Shown here one piece after another: positions 52,478-61,756 of a DNA stretch of 64,000 nucleotides (position 1 is the first letter of the stretch; the number at the start of each line of letters is the position of its first letter). Source of the DNA: Flammeovirga agarivorans (GTDB taxonomy: Bacteria > Bacteroidota > Bacteroidia > Cytophagales > Flammeovirgaceae). The stretch spans positions 383,449-447,448 of the forward strand of contig NZ_JABAIL010000002.1 of the NCBI RefSeq assembly GCF_012641475.1, in the 5' to 3' direction. The translations under genes were made by a program, and so were the position numbers. The notes below the pieces were generated by a model. That model ran no database searches. It was given only the letters and a program-made list of their open reading frames with translations, and had not been told where the DNA came from.

Positions 52478-53860
52478 TTATGCGTTTACCACCTCGCGTT
52501 TTATCTCAATGCGACGTTCTATTTCATGTTTTGTTTTCCATGTAAATCTAGCAAACAATAATCCGGCAGACAATGTCAGTCCTGAAGTTAAACCTATCCA
52601 TACTCCTAAGAAGCTCCAATCTGTACTTGTCGTTAAAATATATCCCATTGGAAGAGCTACTACCCAATAAGAAATAAAACAGATCAATGTTGGCATTTTC
52701 ACTTCTGAAATTCCTCTTAATGCTCCTGTCATAATCACTTGTGCTCCATCCGAAAGTTGGAATAATGCCGCAAACAACAACATAGACGCAGCAAATTTAA
52801 TTACCTCTGGATCTGATGTATACAATGAAGGTAAGAAGTGATTAAAGGAAGCAAAGGTTATCGCAGAAATTGCCATAGCAAACATAGCGAATACTAAACC
52901 AGTAAACCCTGCATTTCTTGCCTCTTCCCAGTCATCCTGTCCATAAAAGTTACTCACTCTCACAGCCACTGCTGAAGCCACTCCACTTACCATCATAAAC
53001 GTCAATGAGATCATACTCATTACAATTTGATGTGCTGCCATAGGGTTTGTTCCTACCGTTCCAATGATCATTGAACCAACACCAAATGCTCCAACCTCCA
53101 TTAAGGATTGTAAGCCGATAGGCAAACTCATCTTTAATTGTTCTATCAGTTTAGAAGATTTTACTTTAGCTTCTGCGAAACCACTTAAGAATAATTGGAA
53201 TGATTTATTTCTAAATACATACATCATCATTCCTATACCAATTACTAATCTCGAAACAAAAGTACCAATACCTGCTCCTAACAATCCCATTTCAGGTGCA
53301 CCGAAGTTTCCATAGATAAGGATATAGTTGATCACAACATTGACAATATTAGCGATCAATGTAAAATACATTGCTGCTTTTGTGTACTTCACTCCTTCTG
53401 CAAATTGTTTAGCAGTGAAGAATACCATCATCGGAATTAACGAAAAAGTATTGATCAATAAATATGGACGAGCTACTTGTACAACTTCTGGTGGTTGTCC
53501 CATAAAATCCATCATTGTTGTTAGCCCTAAAAGAACAGAAAGGATTACCAATGTAAAAATGGCATTCACTACAATGGAGTTTTTAAACAAACTACCCATT
53601 TCCTTATAGTTTTTCTGACCGTGAGCCTTACCAACTAAAGGAGTTACACCAACAGCAAATCCAATCCCAAAAACTAGGAAAATGGCAAATAAACTGTTAG
53701 CAAAACCTGCTCCTGCCAAAGACACGGTGTCATAGTGCCCAACCATTACGTTATCCAAAATATTTGTCAGGTTTTGACCAATTTGGGAGATAACCACTGG
53801 TAATGCAATCTTCAGAGTATCCTGATAATGAGCAGAGTATTTATTTAAAATCTTACGCAT
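52478..53860 (-). CDS. MATE-family multidrug efflux transporter (NorM-like)
   Basis: A 460-residue inner-membrane protein with twelve hydrophobic segments and an internal two-fold repeat. The conserved N-terminal motif ALPVVISQIGQNLTNILDNVMVG and the later SLPIGLQSLMEVGAFGVGS fit the NorM branch, which couples drug export to Na+ or H+. The start ATG at 53860 is the first in the frame; a -7-like box lies upstream. The folate gene follows 4 nt after the stop. Substrate unknown. Confidence 0.92.
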   Translation of the reverse strand: MRKILNKYSAHYQDTLKIALPVVISQIGQNLTNILDNVMVGHYDTVSLAGAGFANSLFAIFLVFGIGFAVGVTPLVGKAHGQKNYKEMGSLFKNSIVVNAIFTLVILSVLLGLTTMMDFMGQPPEVVQVARPYLLINTFSLIPMMVFFTAKQFAEGVKYTKAAMYFTLIANIVNVVINYILIYGNFGAPEMGLLGAGIGTFVSRLVIGIGMMMYVFRNKSFQLFLSGFAEAKVKSSKLIEQLKMSLPIGLQSLMEVGAFGVGSMIIGTVGTNPMAAHQIVMSMISLTFMMVSGVASAVAVRVSNFYGQDDWEEARNAGFTGLVFAMFAMAISAITFASFNHFLPSLYTSDPEVIKFAASMLLFAALFQLSDGAQVIMTGALRGISEVKMPTLICFISYWVVALPMGYILTTSTDWSFLGVWIGLTSGLTLSAGLLFARFTWKTKHEIERRIEIKREVVNA

Positions 53861-53946
53861 TTATGATCGTATTAAAATCTTGTTATGAGTGTTAATGAAT
53901 TGATAACGACGGAAATAGTGGAATAGAATTCAAATCGTTTAGCATA

Positions 53947-53954
53947 CAAAAGTA
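53947..53954 (-). promoter_or_regulatory. Candidate -7 box for the MATE-folate operon
   Basis: On the minus strand the sequence is TACTTTTG, fitting TAnnTTTG, with a leader of about 80 nt to the MATE start. No TTG at the proper -33 spacing. Confidence 0.35.
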
Positions 53955-54062
53955 CGAGTGTTTTTTCAATTTTATCACATTCATATACAATGATTAACAG
54001 CTAGTATCTTCTTAAACTCTATTAATCTATAAACCTCCTATTTTATTCTATCGTTTAAACAT

Positions 54063-54070
54063 TAACTTTG
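54063..54070 (+). promoter_or_regulatory. Candidate -7 box for murF-alr
   Basis: TAACTTTG fits TAnnTTTG, 22 nt before the ATG at 54092, and it overlaps the upstream TTG that an extended frame would use. A -33 TTG is not evident. Confidence 0.5.
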
Positions 54071-54091
54071 TTTTTTAACCTTGTACAGAAA

Positions 54092-56539
54092 ATGACTCAA
54101 TCATCTACACAAATAGATTTTAACACCGATTTTTGGAATGCAAAATATTTACTGATTGATAGTAGACTATTAACTGCACCAAGTCAGACCATCTTTTTTG
54201 CCTTAAATGGCAGGAAAAGAGAAGGCACTGATTTCATAGAAGACCTTTATAACAAAGGTGTTAGAAAATTTGTGGTGACAGATGCATTTGAGCATGGTTA
54301 TAAATACAAAGAAGCCAGTTTCATCTATTGTGATGATACTTTAAAGAAACTACAGGAAGTAACTACTTTTCACAGACAAAAGTTTAAATCACTCCCTGTA
54401 ATAAGTATCACAGGATCCAACGCAAAAACTATCGTAAAAGAATGGTTATATACTCTTCTTGATGCCGATTATAATGTGGTTAAAAGTCCAAAGAGTTATA
54501 ATTCACAAATTGGAGTTCCTTTGTCCGTATGGCAAATCAATAAGAAACATACATTAGGAATCTTTGAAGCAGGAATTTCTCAGCCTAATGAGATGAAAAA
54601 TTTAGCTGATATTATTTCCCCTACGATTGGTCTTTTTACAAATATAGGCTCAGCACATGACAAACAATTTGACAGTCTTGAACAAAAAGTAAAAGAAAAA
54701 GGATTACTATTCGATCATTGTAAGGATATTATTTACTGCAAAGACCATGAACTTATTGATCATGAAATGCAGTTAAAGAACGGAAATAAAATTACTTGGG
54801 GTAAAGCCACAGATGCCACATTACAAATAATTGAACACACAGCTCACAAAGTGCTTATTAAAGAGAAAAGCAACTCGCATGAGCTTACTATCCCTTTCTC
54901 TGATGCAGCATCCTTTGAAAATGCAATGCATTGTGTCACTGTAATGTATCACTTGGGATATTCTTTTGAAGAAATTGACGCAAGAATCAATCGACTTAAA
55001 AGCATTCCAATGCGCCTTGAAAGGAAGGAAGGCATTAATAACACCGTTCTCATCAATGATTTTTATAATAATGACTTAGGAGGTTTGCAGATCGCCTTGG
55101 GCTTTATGGGACAAAATCAAGAGCAGTTACCAAGAACATTAATTTTATCTGACTTACTACAAGGAAAAGATAATAATGATGCTCTCTACCAAAAAGTAAA
55201 TGAACTTTGTGAGGAATATGATATTCAGAGGTTCATTGGTATTGGTGAACATTTGAATAAGTCACAAAATAACATCAAAGTTGAGAACAAAGAATTTTAC
55301 AAGACAACAGCAGCATTAAGAAATGCTATAAAAAAGGGGACACTAGTTTTTTCTAAAGAAATGATCCTTTTAAAAGGTGCCCGTAAATTTGAATTTGAAA
55401 AAGTTGCCGTATTACTTCAAAGGAAAATCCACAGTACTCAATTAGAAATTAATCTGGATGCCGTAGTTCATAATTTAATGTTCTATCGCTCTTTATTAAA
55501 ACCCAAAACCAAAATTATGGTAATGGTTAAAGCGTTGGGCTATGGTAGTGGAAAACACGAACTAGCACACACTTTACAATACCACCTTGTAGATTACTTA
55601 GGTGTAGCATTTGCCGATGAAGGTGTCGAATTAAGAGAAAATGGGATCCGTACTCCTATTATGGTATTAACACCATCGCCAGATTCTTTTGAAACCATGC
55701 GAATGCATGACCTTGAGCCAGAGATTTATAATATCGAAATGCTTCAAGCTTTAGAAGATTACCTTTCTGAAGATGCTAATGAAAAACCATTTGCCATTCA
55801 GCTTAATTTTGACACGGGTATGCACCGTCTTGGATTCAATGAAGATGAAATGGATTTACTATTCAACACCTTAAATCGCATCAAAAATAAAATTAAGGTA
55901 ACTGGAGTATTTACTCATTTGGCCGGTGCAGATGAAGATATTCATGATCAGTATTCAAAAAATCAAATTGCTTTATTTAAGAAAATGACAAAGCAATTGG
56001 AAGCTCAATTGGGGTATTCCGTTATAAAGCATTGCTTAAATTCAGCAGGAATAGTACGCTACCCAGATGCTCAAATGAATATGGTTAGACTTGGCATCGG
56101 CCTGCATGGAGTTGAAGTAAACGACCTCAAACAAGAAGACCTCCAACCAGTGTCTACACTTAAAACTGTCATTGCTCAGATTAAACATATGAAACCTGGG
56201 GAAACAGTAGGTTATGGACGCAAAGGTGTAGTCGAACAAAAAGAAAAGAAAATTGCGACTATAGGGATAGGCTATGCAGATGGATTTAACAGGAAATTCA
56301 GCAATGGAATCGGAAAAGTAATCGTCAACGGTAAGCAAGCTCCTGTAATTGGCAATGTATGTATGGATATGACTATGATAGACATTACAGGAATGAAAGC
56401 TGAAGTAGGTGATGAAGTGGTTATCTTTGGAAAAGAAAGACCTATTACTCAGTTAGCAAAAGATATTGAAACCATACCTTATGAAATTCTCACTTCAGTC
56501 AGTTCGAGAGTGAAGAGAGTCTACTATATGGAAGGTTAA
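54092..56539 (+). CDS. Fused MurF (UDP-MurNAc-tripeptide:D-Ala-D-Ala ligase) and alanine racemase
   Basis: An 815-residue bifunctional cell-wall enzyme known from Bacteroidota. The MurF half (1 to about 445) has the P-loop ITGSNAKT (108-113), with Ala where Gly is usual, plus NDFYNND and GARKFEFE near its end. The racemase half (about 448-815) has the PLP lysine Lys480 in MVKALGYGSG, GYADGFNR and NVCMDMTMIDITG. It makes D-Ala and attaches D-Ala-D-Ala to the peptidoglycan precursor. The ATG at 54092 is preferred over a TTG at 54068 that would start inside the promoter box. Terminator follows. Confidence 0.93.
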   Translation: MTQSSTQIDFNTDFWNAKYLLIDSRLLTAPSQTIFFALNGRKREGTDFIEDLYNKGVRKFVVTDAFEHGYKYKEASFIYCDDTLKKLQEVTTFHRQKFKSLPVISITGSNAKTIVKEWLYTLLDADYNVVKSPKSYNSQIGVPLSVWQINKKHTLGIFEAGISQPNEMKNLADIISPTIGLFTNIGSAHDKQFDSLEQKVKEKGLLFDHCKDIIYCKDHELIDHEMQLKNGNKITWGKATDATLQIIEHTAHKVLIKEKSNSHELTIPFSDAASFENAMHCVTVMYHLGYSFEEIDARINRLKSIPMRLERKEGINNTVLINDFYNNDLGGLQIALGFMGQNQEQLPRTLILSDLLQGKDNNDALYQKVNELCEEYDIQRFIGIGEHLNKSQNNIKVENKEFYKTTAALRNAIKKGTLVFSKEMILLKGARKFEFEKVAVLLQRKIHSTQLEINLDAVVHNLMFYRSLLKPKTKIMVMVKALGYGSGKHELAHTLQYHLVDYLGVAFADEGVELRENGIRTPIMVLTPSPDSFETMRMHDLEPEIYNIEMLQALEDYLSEDANEKPFAIQLNFDTGMHRLGFNEDEMDLLFNTLNRIKNKIKVTGVFTHLAGADEDIHDQYSKNQIALFKKMTKQLEAQLGYSVIKHCLNSAGIVRYPDAQMNMVRLGIGLHGVEVNDLKQEDLQPVSTLKTVIAQIKHMKPGETVGYGRKGVVEQKEKKIATIGIGYADGFNRKFSNGIGKVIVNGKQAPVIGNVCMDMTMIDITGMKAEVGDEVVIFGKERPITQLAKDIETIPYEILTSVSSRVKRVYYMEG

Positions 56540-56580
56540 AAAAAAGAGTGATGCTTTAATGAAACATCACTCTTTTTTTT
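56538..56580. terminator. Bidirectional terminator after murF-alr
   Basis: A perfect stem of at least 13 bp, AAAAAGAGTGATG at 56541-56553 with CATCACTCTTTTT at 56565-56577, extended by flanking A and T runs. It serves murF-alr and the convergent lipoprotein gene. Confidence 0.88.
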
Positions 56581-57076
56581 AGAATTTTTCGCCAGTAACC
56601 CTCGTTTCAGTATATTGAATTGGGGTGTCTTTATCGAAAGTATAGGATCTATATTTAAAATATAAAGTATTCCCTTTGATGTATGCATGATAAGTAATAC
56701 CATCAATTTCGGCTACTTCTAAACCATCCACAAAGAACTCATCTTCTCCAACATATACATTTTGATCTTCTCTGATAGTCCAATATACAGTACCATTTGA
56801 ATGTACGCTATCTGCCAAATAAAGACTCCAAGTATTTATTTCATCAGGGTGAATTTCAAACTCTCTATTACTTGATTTATAAATGATATAGCCTCTAAAA
56901 TCTTGAGTATGGACACTATCACCTAATATTTTATCATAATAAACAGAAGTTGAATTATAAATATAACTTCCTTTTTCTGGAGTTTCTTCTTCAGGTAATG
57001 AAGCCTCATCACCATCTGTACAACTGATAAAGAAACTAACTAATATAAATAGTAAAAAATATGACCTCGTTTTCAT
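56579..57076 (-). CDS. Small lipoprotein of unknown function
   Basis: A 165-residue protein with a lipobox ending at Cys19 (VSFFISC). The mature part is beta-rich and begins with an acidic Asp/Glu-rich linker; it contains tandem-like Tyr-rich strands (GSYIYNSTSVYYDK, SNREFEIH, GNTLYFKYRSY). I do not recognise a family. Its ATG overlaps the upstream beta-barrel gene's stop by 1 nt, so the two are coupled and may act together at the outer membrane. Confidence 0.7.
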   Translation of the reverse strand: MKTRSYFLLFILVSFFISCTDGDEASLPEEETPEKGSYIYNSTSVYYDKILGDSVHTQDFRGYIIYKSSNREFEIHPDEINTWSLYLADSVHSNGTVYWTIREDQNVYVGEDEFFVDGLEVAEIDGITYHAYIKGNTLYFKYRSYTFDKDTPIQYTETRVTGEKF

Positions 57077-57843
57077 TACCCACCGAATTTAAAACCTACT
57101 AATAATTGAACCGTCTGATTGTATAATTTATCATCATCGAATGAGATATCAATTAATCCTCTATTGTACCTCCATTCAATAAAAAACACTCTCATGGAAG
57201 CACCTAATCCGGCACTTACACCAAAGTCTCCACCTTTGTATAAATAACTTACATCCGTATGGTCACCCCAAATGCCTCCTTCTCTTCTTGTAGCATTTGT
57301 AAGAGCAGCACCATATAAACCACCTTTTATGTAGAAGTTATCAGTCAGGTAGTAGTTCGCATAAATAGGGAAGGTAAAATAACCTAATGACTCCTTAAAA
57401 GTAACAGACTCATCTGAGTACCCTAATTCATGATAAAACCCAGAGTATTCAATATTTTTTCCTGATGAAGTATACAATACATCAAACTCTATAGATACAT
57501 CATTTGATAGGAAAAAGTTGAACTTTACTCCAATATCAAAACCCGTTCTTGCTCTTGCTCTTTCATTAGCATAAGTGACTTGAGTGTTCACCTGAGGTAC
57601 TGTCCCTACTGGAATAGACCAAGATGGCCCCATAAAGATACCCCATTCATTTTCCCTTTTGGGTTTTCTATAAACAGGTTGTTCTACAGGAGTTTGCTGA
57701 GTAGGTTCTTGTTGTTGCTGAATTGTATACTGGGTACCAGTACTCGTATTTTGTTGGTTCTCAGTTTGAGAATAAAGAGTTAAAGGGCATACCAAAAGTA
57801 AGGATAATACAATACTCAATCGCAGGTATTTGTTCTTGACCAT
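57076..57843 (-). CDS. Outer-membrane beta-barrel protein, PorT-like
   Basis: A 255-residue protein with a signal peptide (cleavage near LYSQT), a Gln/Thr/Pro-rich linker (about residues 25-60), then an antiparallel barrel starting NEWGIFMGPSW. The chain ends in a barrel strand QLLVGFKFGG, as in Bacteroidota PorT/outer-membrane beta-barrel-family proteins. The ATG at 57843 is chosen; the frame extends upstream to 57942 but that extension lacks signal-peptide character. It overlaps the following lipoprotein gene by 1 nt. Role unknown. Confidence 0.78.
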   Translation of the reverse strand: MVKNKYLRLSIVLSLLLVCPLTLYSQTENQQNTSTGTQYTIQQQQEPTQQTPVEQPVYRKPKRENEWGIFMGPSWSIPVGTVPQVNTQVTYANERARARTGFDIGVKFNFFLSNDVSIEFDVLYTSSGKNIEYSGFYHELGYSDESVTFKESLGYFTFPIYANYYLTDNFYIKGGLYGAALTNATRREGGIWGDHTDVSYLYKGGDFGVSAGLGASMRVFFIEWRYNRGLIDISFDDDKLYNQTVQLLVGFKFGG

Positions 57844-58045
57844 TTTTACAGTGGTTACGTTTAGAAAAGTGTAGTAATTAAAATAAGCAAATAATAATTT
57901 TTGAATTTCTCTAAGCTTTAATGAAGAATTGAAAAATATCAAAGATTAAAAATAAATTGTCTGAAGGAATAGTATTTGAGTAAAAATTAATAATTTACAA
58001 AACATCCAATATTATCCCTTCAAAGGGCAAACACATAAAAACAAT

Positions 58046-58546
58046 ATGCTTACCATCAAAACTAAGTCGAATGATCATTCTGTAATCAAAGACAAACAAT
58101 CCTTGATCATTGACAACAAAAAAATAAAAATTGACCTAAACAAAACACATCAAAATGTGTTTCAGGTCTTCTACAATAACAAGAGCTTCGACATAGAAAT
58201 CCTAAAATCAGACCCTGGCTACAAACATGTTGAACTAAAAATCAATGGTAAAAAAGTATCACTCCAAGCACTAACAAAGCTTGATGAATTGTTAGATCAG
58301 TTAGGAATGAACAAAGGTACTGTTGTCGCTGAAAATATTATCAAAGCACCAATGCCAGGAAAAGTAATCGAACTTCTTTGTAAAGTTGGTGATTCAGTAG
58401 CAACTGGAGATAACTTGATCATTCTTGAAGCAATGAAAATGGAAAACATTCTTAAGGCTCCTTTAAGTGGCACAATCAAAAAGATCACAGCCAAAGAAGG
58501 AGAGTCTGTAGAAAAAGGTAGTTTGCTGATAGAAATTGAAGAATAA
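58046..58546 (+). CDS. Biotin carboxyl carrier-like (biotinyl/lipoyl) protein
   Basis: A 166-residue protein. The C-terminal biotinyl domain (about 98-165) has the biotinylation motif EAMKM with Lys131, preceded by APMPGKV and followed by APLSGTIKKI. The N-terminal 90 residues form an extra domain typical of acyl-CoA carboxylase carrier subunits. It probably carries carboxybiotin for an acyl-CoA carboxylase such as the one whose beta subunit is encoded at 11067. No biotin carboxylase gene is adjacent. It ends in a strong bidirectional terminator. Confidence 0.88.
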   Translation: MLTIKTKSNDHSVIKDKQSLIIDNKKIKIDLNKTHQNVFQVFYNNKSFDIEILKSDPGYKHVELKINGKKVSLQALTKLDELLDQLGMNKGTVVAENIIKAPMPGKVIELLCKVGDSVATGDNLIILEAMKMENILKAPLSGTIKKITAKEGESVEKGSLLIEIEE

Positions 58547-58548
58547 AC

Positions 58549-58582
58549 AAAAAAGGAAGTGATTTGCTCACTTCCTTTTTTT
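58549..58582. terminator. Bidirectional terminator after the biotin carrier gene
   Basis: A perfect 14-bp stem, AAAAAAGGAAGTGA at 58549-58562 with TCACTTCCTTTTTT at 58568-58581, five-base loop. It serves the carrier gene and the convergent T9SS gene. Confidence 0.88.
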
Positions 58583-59390
58583 ATTTCTTAAAGAAACGTT
58601 CTGTCTTATTATCATAGTTCACAAAGTAATATTTCCCGCCATTTAATGCTGAGCAATCTACTTCGTTAGAGTTACCATTTAAAATAACTTTTCCATATTG
58701 GTCAAGTATTTCGTATTTCACAGGTCTTGTAAATGACAATAACTTTGAAACTCTATTGGGGTAAAACCTCACTTGCTCTGAACTAGATTCATGCGATAGA
58801 ATCTCTGAGTTGTAGATTTTACCTGTAATTTCAATATATTTAATCTTGTACTTATTCAGTCCACTATGGTGTAATACTTTATAAAAGTACTTGTTTAATT
58901 TATCACTGCTTTTACCCTGAACAATCATTTCTTCTACCCAAGAATTATGTTCATAACGCAAGATCATAAAATGCCCTTCCGCAGCTTCACCAGAAGTCTC
59001 CCACTCTAAACCTTCCTCAGTAACATCCAATTCAATAAACTGAAAATGTCCTTTATCGCGAATTGCATTCGGATTTAATATTCGAGGAGTACAATCATTC
59101 GAGTGAAATAACAATACAGTAATGTGATTTCCTTTTCCCACATGAGAAAGGTCAATCTCAAATGCACTCGCCTTAGGCAATCTTTGCATTTCACTATTAT
59201 TGATGAGCACTTTGTTTACACAGAAAGAGCCATCAGTTAACATCGGATTTTCCACATAGAGATTCGCTCCCTTATAAACTCCGGTAATGATCATTTCACC
59301 ATCTTGTGCTTTTAGTGTAGGTGAAAATAACATAATCAATAGAGAGAAAAGAAGCGTTTTGTTCAGTAATGGTAAAACATCCTTTATCAT
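58581..59390 (-). CDS. T9SS cargo protein of unknown function
   Basis: A 269-residue secreted protein with a signal peptide (MIKDVLPLLNKTLLFSLL..., cleavage near LKAQD). The N-terminal half contains a conserved-looking stretch, GVYKGANLYVENP ... SAFEIDLSHVGKG, seen in many Cytophagales surface proteins in my memory, but with no known function. The C-terminus (FYPNRVSKLLSFTRPV onward, ending ERFFKK) is a short T9SS type A sorting domain. The ATG at 59390 is chosen; the longer frame to 59531 adds non-signal sequence. Function unrecognised. Confidence 0.75.
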   Translation of the reverse strand: MIKDVLPLLNKTLLFSLLIMLFSPTLKAQDGEMIITGVYKGANLYVENPMLTDGSFCVNKVLINNSEMQRLPKASAFEIDLSHVGKGNHITVLLFHSNDCTPRILNPNAIRDKGHFQFIELDVTEEGLEWETSGEAAEGHFMILRYEHNSWVEEMIVQGKSSDKLNKYFYKVLHHSGLNKYKIKYIEITGKIYNSEILSHESSSEQVRFYPNRVSKLLSFTRPVKYEILDQYGKVILNGNSNEVDCSALNGGKYYFVNYDNKTERFFKK

Positions 59391-59800
59391 CAAACTGGAT
59401 AATTTTATTCGTTTCAAAGAGATAGTAATTAACTTCAAGGCAACAGAAGACCAATTGTTGACAGCATAGAAAAAGTATTGAAATCGACAATTAGTTTGTA
59501 TAGCAAATTTTATCAGTACAATATTAACCATTATTTAGATTAATCTAAAATTAGGCTCCATCAAAAAAAAAGTATTTCGCTATTTCTTGAAAATCTTCCT
59601 AGGAATATTACAATTATTCTAAAAATATCGACGGGGTTTTCTAATTTATTTAAGAATTCGTCAATTCCTCACCTTCACCACTTCAATAATATATTTCACT
59701 ATTTCAAGGATGCCTCTTAATAACAATAAATTAAAAGTGTTTGATTCCTATACTTTTGTACCTTTGCAGACGCTCTAGGCAAAAAACATATAATACAAAT
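59391..59800. other. Divergent intergenic region before tgt
   Basis: About 410 bases with no credible ORF. A 12-bp palindrome TAGATTAATCTA lies at about 59536-59547. The right end holds the candidate tgt promoter. No RNA gene was seen. Confidence 0.5.
59751..59766 (+). promoter_or_regulatory. Candidate -7 boxes for tgt
   Basis: Two TAnnTTTG matches lie end to end: TACTTTTG at 59751-59758 and TACCTTTG at 59759-59766. Neither has a clean TTG 20 nt upstream. Either would start transcription before the ATG at 59801 and excludes the longer frame from 59741. Confidence 0.45.
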
Positions 59801-60937
59801 ATGGGTTTAACATTTGAAGTAAAGCATAAAAATCCTCAAACGAAGGCTCGAGCAGGCAAAATCACCACAGCACACGGTGAGATAAAAACGCCTATTTTTA
59901 TGCCTGTAGGTACTGTTGGTACCGTAAAAGCAGTTCATCAAAGAGAACTGAAAGAAGACATCAATGCAGAAATTATTCTTGGTAATACATATCACTTGTA
60001 CTTAAGACCAGGTACTGAAATTTTAGAAAAGGCAGGCGGCCTTCATAAATTCAATGGCTGGGATAGACCAATTCTTACAGACAGTGGTGGATATCAGGTT
60101 TTTTCTTTAGCAAATAATAGAAAAATCAAAGAAGAAGGAGTAACATTCAGATCACATATTGATGGTTCGAAGCATTTATTTACACCTGAAAAAGTAATGG
60201 ATATTGAACGCTCTATTGGCGCCGATATCATTATGGCTTTTGATGAATGTCCTCCATACCCTTCTGATTATACGTATGCGAAAAACTCTATGCACTTAAC
60301 ACACCGTTGGTTACAAAGATGTGTAGATAGATTAAATGAAACTGAGCCCTTATATGGCTACCATCAAGCATTATTCCCTATTGTTCAAGGATCTACATAT
60401 AGAGATTTGAGAACACAATCGGCCGAAACTATTGCATCACATAACTGTGAAGGTAATGCTATCGGTGGTTTGTCTGTAGGTGAACCAGCTGAAATGATGT
60501 ACGAACATACTGAACTTGTTTGTAGCATCTTACCAGAGGATAAACCTAGATATTTAATGGGTGTAGGTACTCCTGCAAACATCCTTGAGAATATCGCTCT
60601 AGGTGTAGATATGTTTGATTGTGTAATGCCAACAAGACAAGCACGTCATGGTATGGTATTTACAACACAAGGTATCATCAACCTTAAAAACAAGAAATGG
60701 GAAGATGACTTCTCTCCTCTTGATCCAGGATTAGAAGGTTATTCTAGTAGTTTCTATACCAAAGCTTATTTAAGACACCTATTTAAAGCAGGTGAAGCTT
60801 TAGGTGGTATGGCTGCAAGTGTACATAACCTTTCTTTCTACTTATGGTTAGTTAGGGAAGCAAGACAACATATTATTGATGGTGACTTCAGAGAGTGGAA
60901 AAATGCCATCATTCCAACATTAATGCAACGTTTGTAA
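59801..60937 (+). CDS. tgt: Queuine tRNA-ribosyltransferase
   Basis: A 378-residue enzyme exchanging guanine-34 of certain tRNAs for preQ1 during queuosine synthesis. The active-site DSGGYQVFSL (Asp94), IGGLSVGEP and MPTRQARHG are present. The usual C-terminal zinc site (CxCxxC...H) is missing: the segment instead reads DFSPLDPGLEGYSSS, then AYLRHL. I recall the same loss in other Bacteroidota Tgt proteins. The ATG at 59801 is chosen because promoter boxes lie at 59751-59766. A lipoprotein gene follows 74 nt later. Confidence 0.93.
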   Translation: MGLTFEVKHKNPQTKARAGKITTAHGEIKTPIFMPVGTVGTVKAVHQRELKEDINAEIILGNTYHLYLRPGTEILEKAGGLHKFNGWDRPILTDSGGYQVFSLANNRKIKEEGVTFRSHIDGSKHLFTPEKVMDIERSIGADIIMAFDECPPYPSDYTYAKNSMHLTHRWLQRCVDRLNETEPLYGYHQALFPIVQGSTYRDLRTQSAETIASHNCEGNAIGGLSVGEPAEMMYEHTELVCSILPEDKPRYLMGVGTPANILENIALGVDMFDCVMPTRQARHGMVFTTQGIINLKNKKWEDDFSPLDPGLEGYSSSFYTKAYLRHLFKAGEALGGMAASVHNLSFYLWLVREARQHIIDGDFREWKNAIIPTLMQRL

Positions 60938-61011
60938 ATATTTCTTTACAAAAACGCAACATTTGGCAAGCAATAGAGTTTAATAAGTGGTGTTATCCTT
61001 TACATTTTTTT

Positions 61012-61569
61012 ATGAAAAAGCTAATATTACTTCTCTCTACATTACTCACTATTGCTTGCCAACCATACAAAGACGTCATTATAGATCCTCTGCGACCTAA
61101 GTTTGTTACATATGATCAAACTCGTATGTATTTTCAAAATATTAGGGCAAGCTACTACGATATCATTAAGGCAGAAAAACAACACCCAGATGTCACTATC
61201 TATAAATACGATAAAAGCGTCAGTGACACTACCAAAGCTATCATTCAACTTCATCTTTTATACAACCCCACACAAGACAATGTATTTGTAATGCTATCCC
61301 CTAATCCCTATTTCGAAGGATATATGCATTATACAGTGAAATGGACAAATACTGAGACAGGACTTTGGGATGAAATTCGATACAAACAAGGAGGCATGCA
61401 AGAACAGTTTCGCTTTGCGACTGAGATTTACAACATGTTAAATCAAGATGATATCGCATTTGAAATTCGATTCGGAGATAAGACCGTTCCTTTTTTAACT
61501 ACAATGGATGAAAGAAATGCCTTTAGAATAACCATGATCGACTTTTACAGATTAGTTGGATTACTTTAA
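61012..61569 (+). CDS. Secreted lipoprotein of unknown function
   Basis: A 185-residue protein with a lipobox ending at Cys16 (LLTIAC). The mature chain is rich in Tyr, Asp and Thr and forms alternating strands and helices; PNPYFEGYMHYTVKW and IRFGDKTVPFL are its most distinctive pieces. I do not recognise a family. An in-frame start at 60895 overlaps tgt and lacks a signal, so the ATG at 61012 is preferred. It may be co-transcribed with tgt. Confidence 0.7.
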   Translation: MKKLILLLSTLLTIACQPYKDVIIDPLRPKFVTYDQTRMYFQNIRASYYDIIKAEKQHPDVTIYKYDKSVSDTTKAIIQLHLLYNPTQDNVFVMLSPNPYFEGYMHYTVKWTNTETGLWDEIRYKQGGMQEQFRFATEIYNMLNQDDIAFEIRFGDKTVPFLTTMDERNAFRITMIDFYRLVGLL

Positions 61570-61756
61570 CTAATTTTTTAACAATTCACATTTTTTAATT
61601 AAACTTGCCTAGTGTAATCATATAATTGATTATTTTAAGTGTGTTCATTTTTCTTAAAACTGATACTGAAATTGTTTAACCACATTATTGAACCTAAAAT
61701 GTATTACGATTACACATTTAATGTTCAGTAAGTAACCTGTAATTTCAAACCTACCC

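Noticed and set aside
60895-61012. N-terminal extension of the lipoprotein gene back into tgt
   Set aside because: The extension overlaps tgt, lacks a signal sequence, and the lipobox fits only the start at 61012.
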